Shown: one piece after another, positions 42,098-51,700 of the stretch
Layout: the number at the start of each line of letters is the position of its first letter
Numbering within the stretch: the stretch's first letter is position 1
Source: Nereida sp. MMG025
Lineage (GTDB): Bacteria > Pseudomonadota > Alphaproteobacteria > Rhodobacterales > Rhodobacteraceae
Assembly: GCF_021654165.1 (NCBI RefSeq)
Contig: NZ_JAKFZN010000003.1
Span: 434,001 to 498,000 of the forward strand
DNA: 64,000 bases
Direction of reading: 5' to 3'
Position numbers and translations under genes: made by a program
The notes under the pieces: model-generated
What the model was told of the DNA's origin: nothing
The model's database searches: none
What the model saw: only the letters and a program-made list of their open reading frames with translations

Positions 42098-43087
42098 ATG
42101 AACCTTCACCAGAACGCACGATTGTCCGTCGCGCCCATGATGGACTGGACAGACAGGCATTGCCGGTATTTTCACAGGCTGCTGTCACGCAACGTGCTTC
42201 TTTACACCGAAATGGTCACGGCACCTGCGTTGGTGCGCGGGGGCGCTGTGCATTTGCTGGACTTCAATGCCAACGAACACCCCGTTGCGCTGCAGCTTGG
42301 TGGTTCGGACCCCAAAGAGCTGGCACAGGCCGCAAAACTGGGGGCCGATCACGGATATGACGAGATCAACCTGAACTGCGGCTGCCCGTCGGATCGTGTG
42401 CAATCAGGCGCGTTTGGCGCGGTCTTGATGGAAAATCCTGCACTGGTGGCCGATTGCTGTGCGGCCATGATTGCGGCGCAACCGCGCGAGGTGACGGTCA
42501 AATGCCGCATCGGTGTTGATGATCAGGACGCCGATCAGGTGCTTCCCGATTTTTTGGCCCGTGTGAGCGCGGCAGGGGTCCAGCGCTTTACCATCCATGC
42601 GCGCAAAGCATGGCTACAAGGGCTCAGCCCCAAGGAAAACCGCGATATTCCTCCGCTTAACTATAATCTGGTCCATCAGATGAAGGCGCTGTTTCCCCAT
42701 CTGCATCTGTCGATCAACGGCGGCATTGCAAATCTGGATCAGGCAAAGGACCTGTTGGACCACGGGTTGGACGGTGTGATGATCGGGCGGGCGGCGTATC
42801 ACGACCCCCTAACGGTTCTGGCGGATGCCGATCTTCGCATCTGGGGGCAGGGCGATGTGGCGAACACGTCCGAGGTCATCGCTGCAATGGCAGACTATGC
42901 CGGGGCGCATATCGCTGCGGGCGGAAAGCTGCATCAGATCACGCGTCACATGCTTGGGATGTTCACGGGCAAGCCCGGCGCACGCGCCTGGCGGCGGTAT
43001 CTGTCAGAAAATGCACCGCGCGAAGATGCAGGGCCGCAAACGCTGCTTGAGGCTTTCGCGCTTGTGGATCAAAGCACGGCAGCATGA
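42098..43087 (+). CDS. dusA: tRNA-dihydrouridine(20/20a) synthase
   Basis: 329 residues from ATG 42098, the usual DusA length; the frame extends upstream without a matching N-terminus. FMN-binding TIM barrel with LSVAPMMDWTDRHCR at the start, catalytic Cys in NLNCGCPSDRVQSGAFG, and the phosphate loop LSINGGI plus MIGRAAYHDP. It reduces uridine 20 and 20a in the tRNA D-loop. It overlaps the TauE gene by 4 bases. Confidence 0.94.
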   Translation: MNLHQNARLSVAPMMDWTDRHCRYFHRLLSRNVLLYTEMVTAPALVRGGAVHLLDFNANEHPVALQLGGSDPKELAQAAKLGADHGYDEINLNCGCPSDRVQSGAFGAVLMENPALVADCCAAMIAAQPREVTVKCRIGVDDQDADQVLPDFLARVSAAGVQRFTIHARKAWLQGLSPKENRDIPPLNYNLVHQMKALFPHLHLSINGGIANLDQAKDLLDHGLDGVMIGRAAYHDPLTVLADADLRIWGQGDVANTSEVIAAMADYAGAHIAAGGKLHQITRHMLGMFTGKPGARAWRRYLSENAPREDAGPQTLLEAFALVDQSTAA

Positions 43088-43908
43088 GTTTTGACATGTC
43101 TCTTCTGCCCCTTTTGGCCATGCTGCTCGCGCTTGCAGGATTTGCAGGTCTGCTTGCAGGGCTGTTGGGCGTGGGCGGCGGTATTATCCTTGTGCCGGGG
43201 TATCTCTATATCTTCACCCAGATGGGCTATGACGGTCCACAGATCATGCAGGTCTGTCTGGCCACGTCATTGGCCACGATCATTGTGACCTCTTTGCGGT
43301 CGGTGCAAAGCCACCACCGCAAAGGTGCGGTCCAATGGGATACGCTGAAGGCTTGGGCCCCGGGCATCGCTTTTGGTGCCATCATCGGCGTTTTGATTGC
43401 GACAGCACTCCGCTCGGTCACGTTGCAACTGATTTTTGGCTGCATCGGGCTGTGCATCGGTCTTTATATGGCGTTTGGCAAACCCACGTGGCGTTTGGGC
43501 GATACCATGCCGCGGGGGGTGGCCACATGGGTCAGTGCGCCTGTTGTGGGGTTTTTGTCGGTCCTGATGGGTATCGGGGGCGGGTCTTTTGGCGTACCAT
43601 ATCAAACGCTTTACGGTGTGCCGATCCACCGCGCCGTGGCCACGGCGGCGGGCTTTGGCGCATTGATCGCAATCCCGTCGGTGGTGGCGTTTTTGTTTGT
43701 GCCCATAGACCCCGCATCGCGACCGCCGTTCACCTTTGGCGCGGTCAATATCGCGGCGTTTGCACTAACCATCTCGATGACATTGATCACCGCCCCACTT
43801 GGGGCAAAGCTGGCCCACCGTATTGACCCCAAACCGTTGAAACGTATCTTTGCGGTGTTCCTGATGGTGGTGGCGGCAAATATGCTTCGCAAGTCTTTTG
43901 GCGGATGA
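43084..43908 (+). CDS. TauE/SafE-family anion exporter
   Basis: 274 residues, about eight transmembrane helices. Family motifs are GLLAGLLGVGGGIILVPGYLY near the start and the repeat LMGIGGGSFGVPYQTLYGVPIHRAVATAA in the middle. Such proteins move sulfite, sulfoacetate or other organosulfur anions across the inner membrane. It is coupled to dusA (ATGA) and overlaps the next gene by 11 bases. Export of sulfite made by the monooxygenase at 34061-35218 is conceivable, although the genes are 8 kb apart. Confidence 0.9.
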   Translation: MSFDMSLLPLLAMLLALAGFAGLLAGLLGVGGGIILVPGYLYIFTQMGYDGPQIMQVCLATSLATIIVTSLRSVQSHHRKGAVQWDTLKAWAPGIAFGAIIGVLIATALRSVTLQLIFGCIGLCIGLYMAFGKPTWRLGDTMPRGVATWVSAPVVGFLSVLMGIGGGSFGVPYQTLYGVPIHRAVATAAGFGALIAIPSVVAFLFVPIDPASRPPFTFGAVNIAAFALTISMTLITAPLGAKLAHRIDPKPLKRIFAVFLMVVAANMLRKSFGG

Positions 43909-44653
43909 TCTGTTAAACGCGCAAGGGTTCGAGGTCTTTGCGCCCGAACGCTGCGTGGCAGACTGGGCGCGTGCAGCGTATCAGGCGGTGCAGCCCAGTC
44001 TGGCTGATCCTGCCAAGCGCGCGGCCAACCTGCGCCACGGGCAGACGTGGTTTGTGGGCGTTGACGCTTTGCCCAATTCAATCAATGGCAGGGTTGGGGA
44101 CACACCGCTTGGCGGGCTGTGGCGCAGCCGTGTTCGGGATCTGCCCTTACACCCGGCGCAAGTGTCGGTGATGTACCAAGGCTACCCCAAGCGCGACGCG
44201 GATGAGAGCGCGGCGGCACACCGGTTCAGGCGCAATCGCTGCGCGGCGCATGTCGATGGTCTGTTGCCCCACGGCCCCCAAAAGCGCCGCTTCGCGATAG
44301 AGCATCACGCCTATATTGCCGCCATTCCCCTAAACAACGTGGATGCCGCGCCGACCGTTGTTTGGAAAAACAGCCACACGGTGATGCAAACCGCTTTGGT
44401 GCGGGCGATTGGCGCCCAAGACCCCCGTCAGGTTGATGTCACGGATGTCTATCAAGCGGCACGTCGCGAGGTGTTTGACACCTGTGAACAAATCCCCTTG
44501 CAAATGAAGGTGGGGCAGGTCGCGCTGATCCACAGGTTTACCTTGCACGGCACCGCACCTTGGGGGGCGTCACCACCGTGTCAGGACGGACGGCAGATCG
44601 CATTCTTCCGACCGACAACCAGCGCACATGATTGGCTAGGGTCAGAATTTTGA
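43898..44653 (+). CDS. Putative PhyH-like Fe(II)/2-oxoglutarate oxygenase
   Basis: 251 residues, soluble. Not a family I can name with certainty, but the order of motifs fits a double-stranded beta-helix dioxygenase: CAAHVDGLLP (possible His-x-Asp iron ligands, about residue 125), HHAYIAAIPLN, TVVWKNSH in the place of the PGSH turn, then VGQVALIHRFTLHGTAPW (distal His) and an Arg in RQIAFFRP that could hold 2-oxoglutarate. It overlaps the TauE gene by 11 bases, so both are probably translated together. Confidence 0.6.
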   Translation: MADDLLNAQGFEVFAPERCVADWARAAYQAVQPSLADPAKRAANLRHGQTWFVGVDALPNSINGRVGDTPLGGLWRSRVRDLPLHPAQVSVMYQGYPKRDADESAAAHRFRRNRCAAHVDGLLPHGPQKRRFAIEHHAYIAAIPLNNVDAAPTVVWKNSHTVMQTALVRAIGAQDPRQVDVTDVYQAARREVFDTCEQIPLQMKVGQVALIHRFTLHGTAPWGASPPCQDGRQIAFFRPTTSAHDWLGSEF

Positions 44654-44664
44654 AGCAAAATTCT
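44644..44664. terminator. AT-rich hairpin after the PhyH-like gene
   Basis: AGAATTTT (44644-44651), GAAGC, AAAATTCT (44657-44664). It straddles the stop codon of the gene ending at 44653 and resembles the hairpin at 29321-29341. Confidence 0.55.
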
Positions 44665-44665
44665 G

Positions 44666-44697
44666 GCCTGCGGCGCGGATATTTAGAAACAAAAGAA
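44666..44697 (+). repeat. Dispersed repeat R3, copy 2
   Basis: 32 bases (from GCCTGCGGCGCGGATATT to AACAAAAGAA) identical to 56438-56469; shorter copy at 29265-29288. It lies between convergent genes. Confidence 0.8.
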
Positions 44698-44710
44698 GAT
44701 CAGCCGGCGC

Positions 44711-44956
44711 CTAGCGTTTCAACCGTGCCGCGCGTCCGCCGCGCCGCTGTTTGAGGACGGCCCCGCGTGACGGAAGCTCTGCCATAATCGCGCTGCGGGC
44801 TTCGGCGCTCATTTGGGACCAAGCGCCGATTTCGTCGATCGACCGCAGGCACCCTGTGCACAGCCGTGTTTCTGGATGGATCACGCAGATTTTGACGCAG
44901 GGGCTTTCGATTTCGGTGCGTTTCCACACCAGATTTGTTGGTATTTGCTCGCTCAT
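44711..44956 (-). CDS. DUF1289 domain protein
   Basis: 81 residues. The family's Cys pattern is complete: SPCVKICVIHPETRLCTGCLRS, followed by IDEIGAWSQMS. It may bind iron or zinc. The C-terminal part is very basic (LKQRRGGRAARLKR). Function unknown; it is directly downstream of ruvX on the same strand with a 1-base gap. Confidence 0.88.
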   Translation of the reverse strand: MSEQIPTNLVWKRTEIESPCVKICVIHPETRLCTGCLRSIDEIGAWSQMSAEARSAIMAELPSRGAVLKQRRGGRAARLKR

Positions 44957-44957
44957 G

Positions 44958-45449
44958 TTATCCCCTTAAATGCCGCAGGCGGTCCAGCGCACCTTGCAAG
45001 ATATATCCGGCCGCGACGTGATCAATCACCTCTGCGCGACGTTTGCGTGTCGTATCCGCCTCAAGCAGCGCTTTTTCAGCGGCCACGGTGGAGAGCCGTT
45101 CGTCCCAAAAGGTGATCGGCATGCCTTGGAACGCGGGCAATCGGGTCAGGTTGCGGGCAAAGGCGCGGGTTGACTGGGCGCGTGCGCCTTCCGATCCGTC
45201 CATATTGCGCGGCAGACCCAATACGATCCCGCCGATGTCGCGGTGTTGGGTGATCTGTGCCAAAGCAGCCGCATCGAGGCCGAATTTCTTGCGTTTGATG
45301 GTTTCCAGCGGCGTTGCCACGCTGAGCAGGCTGTCGCTGACAGCAACGCCTAATGTGACCGTGCCAAGATCAAGCCCCGCAATCGCGCGGAAACGGGGAA
45401 GGGCTGCGGCAAAGTCTGCAATGTCGTCGTGAATGGTGATCTCATTCAC
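44958..45449 (-). CDS. ruvX: Putative pre-16S rRNA nuclease / Holliday junction resolvase-like YqgF
   Basis: 163 residues from the GTG at 45449, which overlaps the ccmI stop as GTGA; a longer frame to 45596 lies inside ccmI. RNase H-like fold with IAGLDLGTVTLGVAVSD (first catalytic Asp), VLGLPRNMDG, and FWDERLST (Glu). YqgF trims the 5' end of 16S rRNA precursors and resembles RuvC-type resolvases. The N-terminal extension of about 20 residues (NEITIHDDIADFAAAL) is common in roseobacters. Confidence 0.9.
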   Translation of the reverse strand: MNEITIHDDIADFAAALPRFRAIAGLDLGTVTLGVAVSDSLLSVATPLETIKRKKFGLDAAALAQITQHRDIGGIVLGLPRNMDGSEGARAQSTRAFARNLTRLPAFQGMPITFWDERLSTVAAEKALLEADTTRKRRAEVIDHVAAGYILQGALDRLRHLRG

Positions 45450-46669
45450 TGTGCCACACCTGCACGCACGGCCGCTTCGCGGATCACCGAAAGGGCTTCT
45501 GGCGCGTCGGCAAAGCTGGTTTGGGCATTTTCCCAAATCGCGGCTGCGGCCTGCGTTTCGCCCAACACACCATAGGCGCCGATCAGTCGCGCCCAATCCG
45601 CGGGGGTGCCGCCTTCGGTGGCAAGGCGTTCGTTCAGCCCTTCAACCATGCCTTGGATCATCTCCATCCGCTCTTGAGGGCTCATGTCACGTGCGGCGGC
45701 GATTGCTTCGTCCGACGGGCCAGAGGGCAGGGGCGGCAATTCATAAGAGGCCCCTGCGCGGGCTGCCATCATTTCAATCTCGTCACGGATGGGGGCGACC
45801 CAAGGATCACCCGGCAGTGAGGTGTCCAGCAGCTCGCGCCAGATGCCAAAAGACAGATCGGGTCGCCCTGTTTGGGCAAACATCCGCCCCATGTAATACC
45901 GTGCCGGACCGTTTCGCGGATCCAGCTGCAACGCCACCCCGATCTCGCGTTCGGCCTCGGGCGAGACATATCCGCCTGCGTCCAGAACCATGAAGTCAAC
46001 CAGCGTGATATGATCGGTTGCCGTTGCATCCGCGCCTTTAAGGCCGATCAACCGGCGCTGCGCATCCGTGGCCGCTGCGTAATTGCCCAATCGCGCCTCG
46101 GCGCCCGCCAAAAGCCCAAGCCCCTGTGCGTCGTCCTGACGCTCTGCCACCGCTGCACGCAACTCGGCGACAAGGGTTTCAAAGCCTTCGGGCACATCCA
46201 CAGGCAATGCGCCGCGCATTTGCACTTCCGCCACCGCTTCGGCCTGTGAGGGGCGCTCTTGGCGCAGCGTATCTGCGGCCTCGACACGCACGTTATGCGG
46301 CAGATCCCCGTAGCCGGGCGCGCCTTGCCAATAATACAAACCCATCGCGCCACCAATCACCGCGAGTGCGCCAACAACGGCCGTAGTTTGTGTCAGACCC
46401 TTGGGGGCATCTTGCGCAACCGTCGCGTTCTGGGCCTTGGCATCTGCGGCCAACAAGCGACGCGAGACTTCGGTGCGGATGGCCTCTGCCTCATCCGGGG
46501 TGACGATCCCGCGTTCCAGATCACGGTCAACCTCGGCAAGTTGGGCGCGGTAGACCTCTACGTCGAAGGCTTCAGGCGCGTCCACCTCGGCAGAGGCGCG
46601 TTTGATCATCACGCTGACAATCCAAAAAGTAACCACAAGGGTTAAGGCGATGGTGATAAACCAGAACAC
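45446..46669 (-). CDS. ccmI: Cytochrome c biogenesis protein CcmI
   Basis: 407 residues. The N-terminal transmembrane helix (FWFITIALTLVVTFWIVSVM) and a cytoplasmic loop (about 35-100, with AQLAEVDRDLERGIVTPDEAEAIRTEVSRRLL) precede the second helix (AVVGALAVIGGAMGLYYW). The periplasmic part carries TPR repeats (about 165-400). CcmI holds apocytochrome c for heme attachment by CcmFH. The other ccm genes are not adjacent here. Confidence 0.93.
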   Translation of the reverse strand: MFWFITIALTLVVTFWIVSVMIKRASAEVDAPEAFDVEVYRAQLAEVDRDLERGIVTPDEAEAIRTEVSRRLLAADAKAQNATVAQDAPKGLTQTTAVVGALAVIGGAMGLYYWQGAPGYGDLPHNVRVEAADTLRQERPSQAEAVAEVQMRGALPVDVPEGFETLVAELRAAVAERQDDAQGLGLLAGAEARLGNYAAATDAQRRLIGLKGADATATDHITLVDFMVLDAGGYVSPEAEREIGVALQLDPRNGPARYYMGRMFAQTGRPDLSFGIWRELLDTSLPGDPWVAPIRDEIEMMAARAGASYELPPLPSGPSDEAIAAARDMSPQERMEMIQGMVEGLNERLATEGGTPADWARLIGAYGVLGETQAAAAIWENAQTSFADAPEALSVIREAAVRAGVAQ

Positions 46670-46868
46670 GTGGGCGGCTCTTTCCTAGCGAAGTTGCGTC
46701 AGATGTAGCTGCCCCGCGCCCGATGAGAAAGACCCCTAGGGCGCAATGTCGCAAATTTGATGGAAAGGGCCGCGCAAAGCCGCTTTCTTTAGGCGCAGAA
46801 TGCGACATAAAACACATCAACGGGGGCGCACGCGATTCACGCGCGTCCAACACGTGGGGAACCGTGAC

Positions 46869-48113
46869 ATGAAGAAATACTCCGCTTTTGCCATCGCACG
46901 TGAGGCCGCCCGCTACCATCAGGGATGGGAACGGGCATGGGCCAAACGGGCGCCCAAAGCAAAATACGATGTCATCATCGTGGGTGCGGGCGGTCACGGC
47001 TTGGCGACCGCGTATTATCTTGGCAAAAACTTCGGGATCACAAATGTCGCGGTGATCGAAAAAGGCTGGCTTGGCGGCGGCAACACGGGCCGCAATACGA
47101 CCATCATACGCTCAAACTATCTGCAGGATCCGTCGGCGGCGATCTACGAAAAGGCCCGTAGCCTGTATGAAAACCTGTCTCAGGATCTCAACTACAATAT
47201 CATGTTCAGCCCGCGCGGCGTGATCATGCTGGCCCAAACCCATCACGAGGTGCGCGGCTATCAACGCACAGCGCACGCCAATGCACTGCAAGGTGTGAAA
47301 ACCGAATGGATCAGCCCGAGCCAGGTCAAAAAGCTGGTGCCGATCATGAACATCGAAGGGCCGCGCTATCCTGTTCTGGGCGGGTTGTGGCAGGCCCGCG
47401 GCGGCACCGCGCGCCATGATGCGGTGGCGTGGGGCTATGCGCGGGCGTGTTCGGATATGGGAATGGACATCATCCAGCAAACCGAGGTGACGGCGATCAA
47501 GCGAGAGGGCGGCAAGGTGACAGGTGTGAGCACCACACGTGGCGATATTGCCTGCGACAAACTCGGCATTGTTGTGGCCGGCCATTCGGGTGTGCTGGCG
47601 GATATGGCGGGCTTCCGGCTGCCGATTGAATCGGTGCCGTTGCAAGCGCTGGTGTCAGAGCCCATCAAACCCTGCATGGATGTTGTGGTCATGGCCAACA
47701 CGGTTCACGGGTATATGTCGCAATCCGACAAAGGCGAAATGGTCATCGGTGGTGGCACAGACAGTCACAACGCCTATACCCAACGCGGCTCGTTCCATCA
47801 TATCGAAGAAACGGTGCGCGCGCTGTGTGAGACATTCCCGATGCTGTCGCGTCTTAAAATGCTGCGTCAGTGGGGCGGGATCGTGGATGTGACGGGGGAT
47901 CGATCACCGATCCTGTCCAAAACACCGGTGGACGGTGTGTTCATCAACTGCGGATGGGGCACAGGCGGGTTCAAGGCGATCCCCGGATCAGGGTGGGGTA
48001 TGGCCGAACTTATCGCCAAAGGCCATTCACCTTTGACCGACGAATTCGGCCTTGACCGTTTCGTAGAGGGGCGTTTCATCGACGAAAGCGTCGCCGCAGG
48101 GGTGGCGCACTGA
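46869..48113 (+). CDS. soxB: Sarcosine oxidase beta subunit
   Basis: 414 residues from ATG 46869 (GTGGGGAA upstream). The FAD-binding Rossmann motif is DVIIVGAGGHGLATAYYLG near residue 33. RGGTARHDAVAWGYA places His183 where the covalent FMN is attached in heterotetrameric sarcosine oxidases. It oxidises sarcosine from glycine betaine or creatinine breakdown, with FAD in this subunit and electrons passing to oxygen through the FMN. The usual soxBDAG order is kept but broken by a 61-codon inverted gene. The 199-base upstream gap holds the promoter and no gene. Confidence 0.95.
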   Translation: MKKYSAFAIAREAARYHQGWERAWAKRAPKAKYDVIIVGAGGHGLATAYYLGKNFGITNVAVIEKGWLGGGNTGRNTTIIRSNYLQDPSAAIYEKARSLYENLSQDLNYNIMFSPRGVIMLAQTHHEVRGYQRTAHANALQGVKTEWISPSQVKKLVPIMNIEGPRYPVLGGLWQARGGTARHDAVAWGYARACSDMGMDIIQQTEVTAIKREGGKVTGVSTTRGDIACDKLGIVVAGHSGVLADMAGFRLPIESVPLQALVSEPIKPCMDVVVMANTVHGYMSQSDKGEMVIGGGTDSHNAYTQRGSFHHIEETVRALCETFPMLSRLKMLRQWGGIVDVTGDRSPILSKTPVDGVFINCGWGTGGFKAIPGSGWGMAELIAKGHSPLTDEFGLDRFVEGRFIDESVAAGVAH

Positions 48114-48121
48114 TGGGGGCT

Positions 48122-48307
48122 TCAGTCTTTTTTGCGGTTCATCTCGCCCGCCGCCGAGCCAAAGGCGATCAGATCGCTCACGTCGATCTCGCGGCCGCCG
48201 CGGGCTTCTTTGCGCCGCGCGATACCGCGTTGTTCACGGATGAACATCACAATCACAAAGCCGATGACAACGGCTCCGAAAATAAGGGCTCCAGTGGTGC
48301 GATCCAT
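48122..48307 (-). CDS. Small single-pass membrane protein
   Basis: 61 residues: a hydrophobic helix (ALIFGAVVIGFVIVMFI, about 7-23) then a basic stretch (REQRGIARRKEARGGRE) and an acidic/neutral tail. A GAGAGGA site 9 bases upstream of the ATG supports translation. It is transcribed against the sarcosine oxidase genes and shares the palindrome-rich region with soxD. I do not recognise a family. Confidence 0.65.
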   Translation of the reverse strand: MDRTTGALIFGAVVIGFVIVMFIREQRGIARRKEARGGREIDVSDLIAFGSAAGEMNRKKD

Positions 48308-48322
48308 CGCAAAATCCTCTCA

Positions 48323-48346
48323 TTGGTTGACACATGTGTAAACCAA
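48323..48346. promoter_or_regulatory. 24-bp near-perfect palindrome upstream of soxD
   Basis: TTGGTT-N12-AACCAA with an inner CACATGTG; 11 of 12 base pairs match. It lies between the small membrane-protein gene and soxD and looks like an operator for a dimeric regulator. Confidence 0.65.
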
Positions 48347-48371
48347 ACTGGACACCCTGACCAGTCAAACT

Positions 48372-48389
48372 GTCTGACGCCCGTCAGAC
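48372..48389. promoter_or_regulatory. 18-bp perfect palindrome upstream of soxD
   Basis: GTCTGACG-CC-CGTCAGAC, 26 bases after the previous palindrome and 55 bases before the soxD start. No T-run follows, so an operator is more likely than a terminator. Confidence 0.55.
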
Positions 48390-48444
48390 GCTCTGCCTAC
48401 TGTATTGCCATACCCTGTTTTGGCCCCGTTTCCGAAGGTGTTTC

Positions 48445-48774
48445 ATGCTGATTTTGCACTGTCCCAACTGCGGCGTGATGGCCGACGAAACCGAACTGAC
48501 CGCTGGTGGCGAGGCGCATATCAAGCGCGAAACAGTCGGATCGGATGATGCTGCGTTCGAGCAATATTTGTTCCAACGTGAAAACCCGCGCGGTGTGCAT
48601 TTTGAGCGCTGGCGCCACACGTCAGGCTGCGGCAAGTGGTTCCATGCCGCACGCTGCACCGCAAGCCTTGAGGTCTTTGGCACTTATCCCGCCCAAACGG
48701 TAGAGCCGCCCAAAGAGATTACCGATAAAATAACCGCCAAGCGACCTGGCTGGTCATGGAGAAGCTTCTCATGA
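48445..48774 (+). CDS. soxD: Sarcosine oxidase delta subunit
   Basis: 109 residues. Zinc-binding SoxD fold: LHCPNCG near the start, then the His and Cys of TSGCGKWFHAARCT. The middle has QYLFQRENPRGVHFERW, a family hallmark. It is a structural subunit of the heterotetramer. Its stop overlaps the soxA start (ATGA). Confidence 0.94.
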   Translation: MLILHCPNCGVMADETELTAGGEAHIKRETVGSDDAAFEQYLFQRENPRGVHFERWRHTSGCGKWFHAARCTASLEVFGTYPAQTVEPPKEITDKITAKRPGWSWRSFS

Positions 48775-51700
48775 GCACACGTCTGCAAACCAAAGGTCGC
48801 CTTGTAAACCGCGACCGCCAGATCAGTTTTTCCTTTAATGGCAAGCGCTTAAAGGCCTACGAAGGCGATACACTGGCATCGGCTTTGCTGGCCAACGATC
48901 AGATGCTTGTGGGGCGGTCCTTCAAATATCACCGCCCGCGCGGTGTTGTGGCTTCGGGCGCAGAAGAACCCAATGCGCTGGTAAATCTGGGCGAAGGGCA
49001 TCGGTTTGAGCCGAACGCACGTGCCACCACCACAGAAGTGTTCGACGGGCTCAAAGCAGGATCGCAAAACCATTTCCCAAGCCTCGAATTTGACGTGGGC
49101 GCGATCAACCAGCACCTGTCGCGCTTTCTGCCTGCAGGCTTTTACTACAAGATGTTCATCCATCCGCGCCCCCTGTGGAAGCATGTCTACGAGCCGTTCA
49201 TTCGCCAATCGGCGGGTCTTGGCAAAGCGCCTGACGCCGAAACCCGCGATCCCGATACATATGAATATTTCCACGCCCACACAGATGTGTTGATCATCGG
49301 CGGCGGTGTCGCTGGCCTGACCGCCGCGCTTGCTGCGGGTCGTGCGGGCGCACAGGTCATTTTGTGCGAACAAACCGCCGATTGGGGCGGGCGGGCTGCT
49401 GTGGACGGCGATGAAATCGACGGTATGCCGGTTGAAGAGTGGATCAAGAACGCCCTGCAAGAGCTTGAAAGTATGAAAAATATCACGCTGCGCACCCGGA
49501 TGATGGGGGCGGGTGTGTATGACCACGGCTATGTGCTGTGCTACGAGCGTTTGACAGATCACATTGGCCCGTCAGAAGGGCCACGCCACAGGTTGTGGAA
49601 GGTGCGTGCCAAACAGGTGGTCACCGCGACAGGGGCCATTGAGCGCCCATTGTCTTTTGCGGGTAACGACATCCCCGGCGTTATGCTGGCCAGTGCGGTG
49701 CGCGATTATGCCATCAATTACGGGGTCAGTGCAGGTGACCGCACCGTGGTTGTCACCAACAATGATGATGCTTATCGCACCGCGATTGCGATGCTGGATG
49801 CAGGCTTGTCCGTGCCTGCGGTGATTGACGTGCGCGCCACGCCCGATACCCCGTTGATCGAACGCGTGAAATCGCGCGGTGTCAGGGTGATGCAGGGCAT
49901 GGCGATTGCCAAGGTCAAGGGCGGCAAGCGGGTCACGGGGGTATCTGTCTGCAGTCAGGCCGGCGAGGGCGCAGTGCTGGAAGACATCGCCTGTGATGTG
50001 GTGGCCATGTCAGGGGGCTGGTCGCCTGTTGTGCATCTGTGGTCGCATTGCGGTGGCAAGCTGACGTGGGACGAGGCAGGCGCGTTCTTCCGCCCTGATC
50101 CGACGCGTGCGCCCCTGAGTTTTGACGGAACCCCCTTTGTGATCGCCGCGGGCTCTGCCAATGGCGAAATGGACGAAGGCGCTGTGCTGGCGGATGCCTA
50201 TACGATGGGACAAGAAGCCGCCAAGCGCGTCGGTGCCACGCCAAAAGGGGCGGCCCCCACCGCAAAAGACACAGCGCAGGCCCCACTGCTGCCCGTATGG
50301 ATGATGCCGCAGGGGGCAAGCTACAAGCTGCGCTCGAAAATGTGGCTGGACTATCAAAACGATGTAAAAGTCAGCGATGTGCAACTGGCCGCGCAAGAAG
50401 GCTATGAAAGCGTTGAACATACCAAGCGCTACACCACGCTTGGCATGGCCACGGACCAAGGTAAGCTGAGTAATATCAACGGCTTGGCTATCCTTGCGCA
50501 AGAGTTAAATGCGCCGATCCCGCAGGTGGGCACCACCACGTTCCGCCCGCCATATACACCCATCAGCATGGGGGCGATTGCGGGCGAGGCGAAGGGTGAA
50601 ATTTTCCAACCTCTGCGCCGCACTCCGATGCATGATTGGCACGAGGCGCACGGCGTCTATTGGGAACCTGTGGGCCACTGGCGTCGGCCCTATTGCTACC
50701 CGCAAAGCGGTGAAAGCCATGAGGATGCGGTCAACCGCGAGGTGGTGAACACCCGCGAAAACCTTGGCCTTTTGGACGCCAGCACCCTTGGCAAGCTAAT
50801 TGTGAAAGGGCCTGACGCGGGCAAGTTCCTCGACATGCTTTACACCAACATGATGAGCACCTTGAAACCGGGCCGTTGCCGTTATGGCCTGATGTGTTCG
50901 GAAAACGGCTTCTTGATGGATGACGGCGTTGTGGCGCGCATCGATGATGATACGTTTTTATGCCACACCACATCCGGCGGGGCCGATCATATCCACGCGC
51001 ATATGGAAGAGTGGCTGCAAACCGAATGGTGGGACTGGCAAGTCCATGTGGCCAATGTCACCGAGCAATATGGCCAGATCGCTGTCGTTGGCCCCAAGGC
51101 GCGTGACGTGCTGCAAAGCCTTGGCGGTATGGATGTCAGCAAAGAGGCGCTATCGTTTATGGGGTGGGCAGATGGCACGCTTGGTGGCATTCCTGTGCGC
51201 ATCTTCCGCATCAGTTTTTCAGGCGAGCTGTCGTATGAAATTGCCGTGGACGCGGGCCGCGCCCAAGAGTTATGGGAACTGCTGCATGCCAACGGGCAGC
51301 AATTTGGTGTGATGCCCTATGGCACCGAAGCCTTGCATATCCTGCGCGCCGAAAAGGGCTTTATCATGATCGGTGATGAAACGGATGGCACGGTCATTCC
51401 GCAAGACCTTGGGCTGCACTGGGCGCTATCCAAAAAGAAAGCGGATTATCTGGGCAAACGCGCGCAACAGCGCACCCATATGACCGACCCGGACCGCTGG
51501 CTACTGGTGGGCCTTGAAACCGTTGATGGCAGCGTGATCCCCGATGGCGCCTATGCGACGGGCGAGGGGACCAATGCCAATGGCCAAAAGGTTGTGCAGG
51601 GCCGGGTCACATCCACCTATTATTCCGCCAATCTCAAGCGTGGTATTGCGATGGGGCTGGTGCTGAATGGGCCTGACCGAATGGGCGAGCAGTTGACCTT

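Noticed and set aside
46747-46807. TGTCGCA and TGCGACA inverted heptamers upstream of soxB
   Set aside because: They are 47 bases apart with no further symmetry, so chance is likely.
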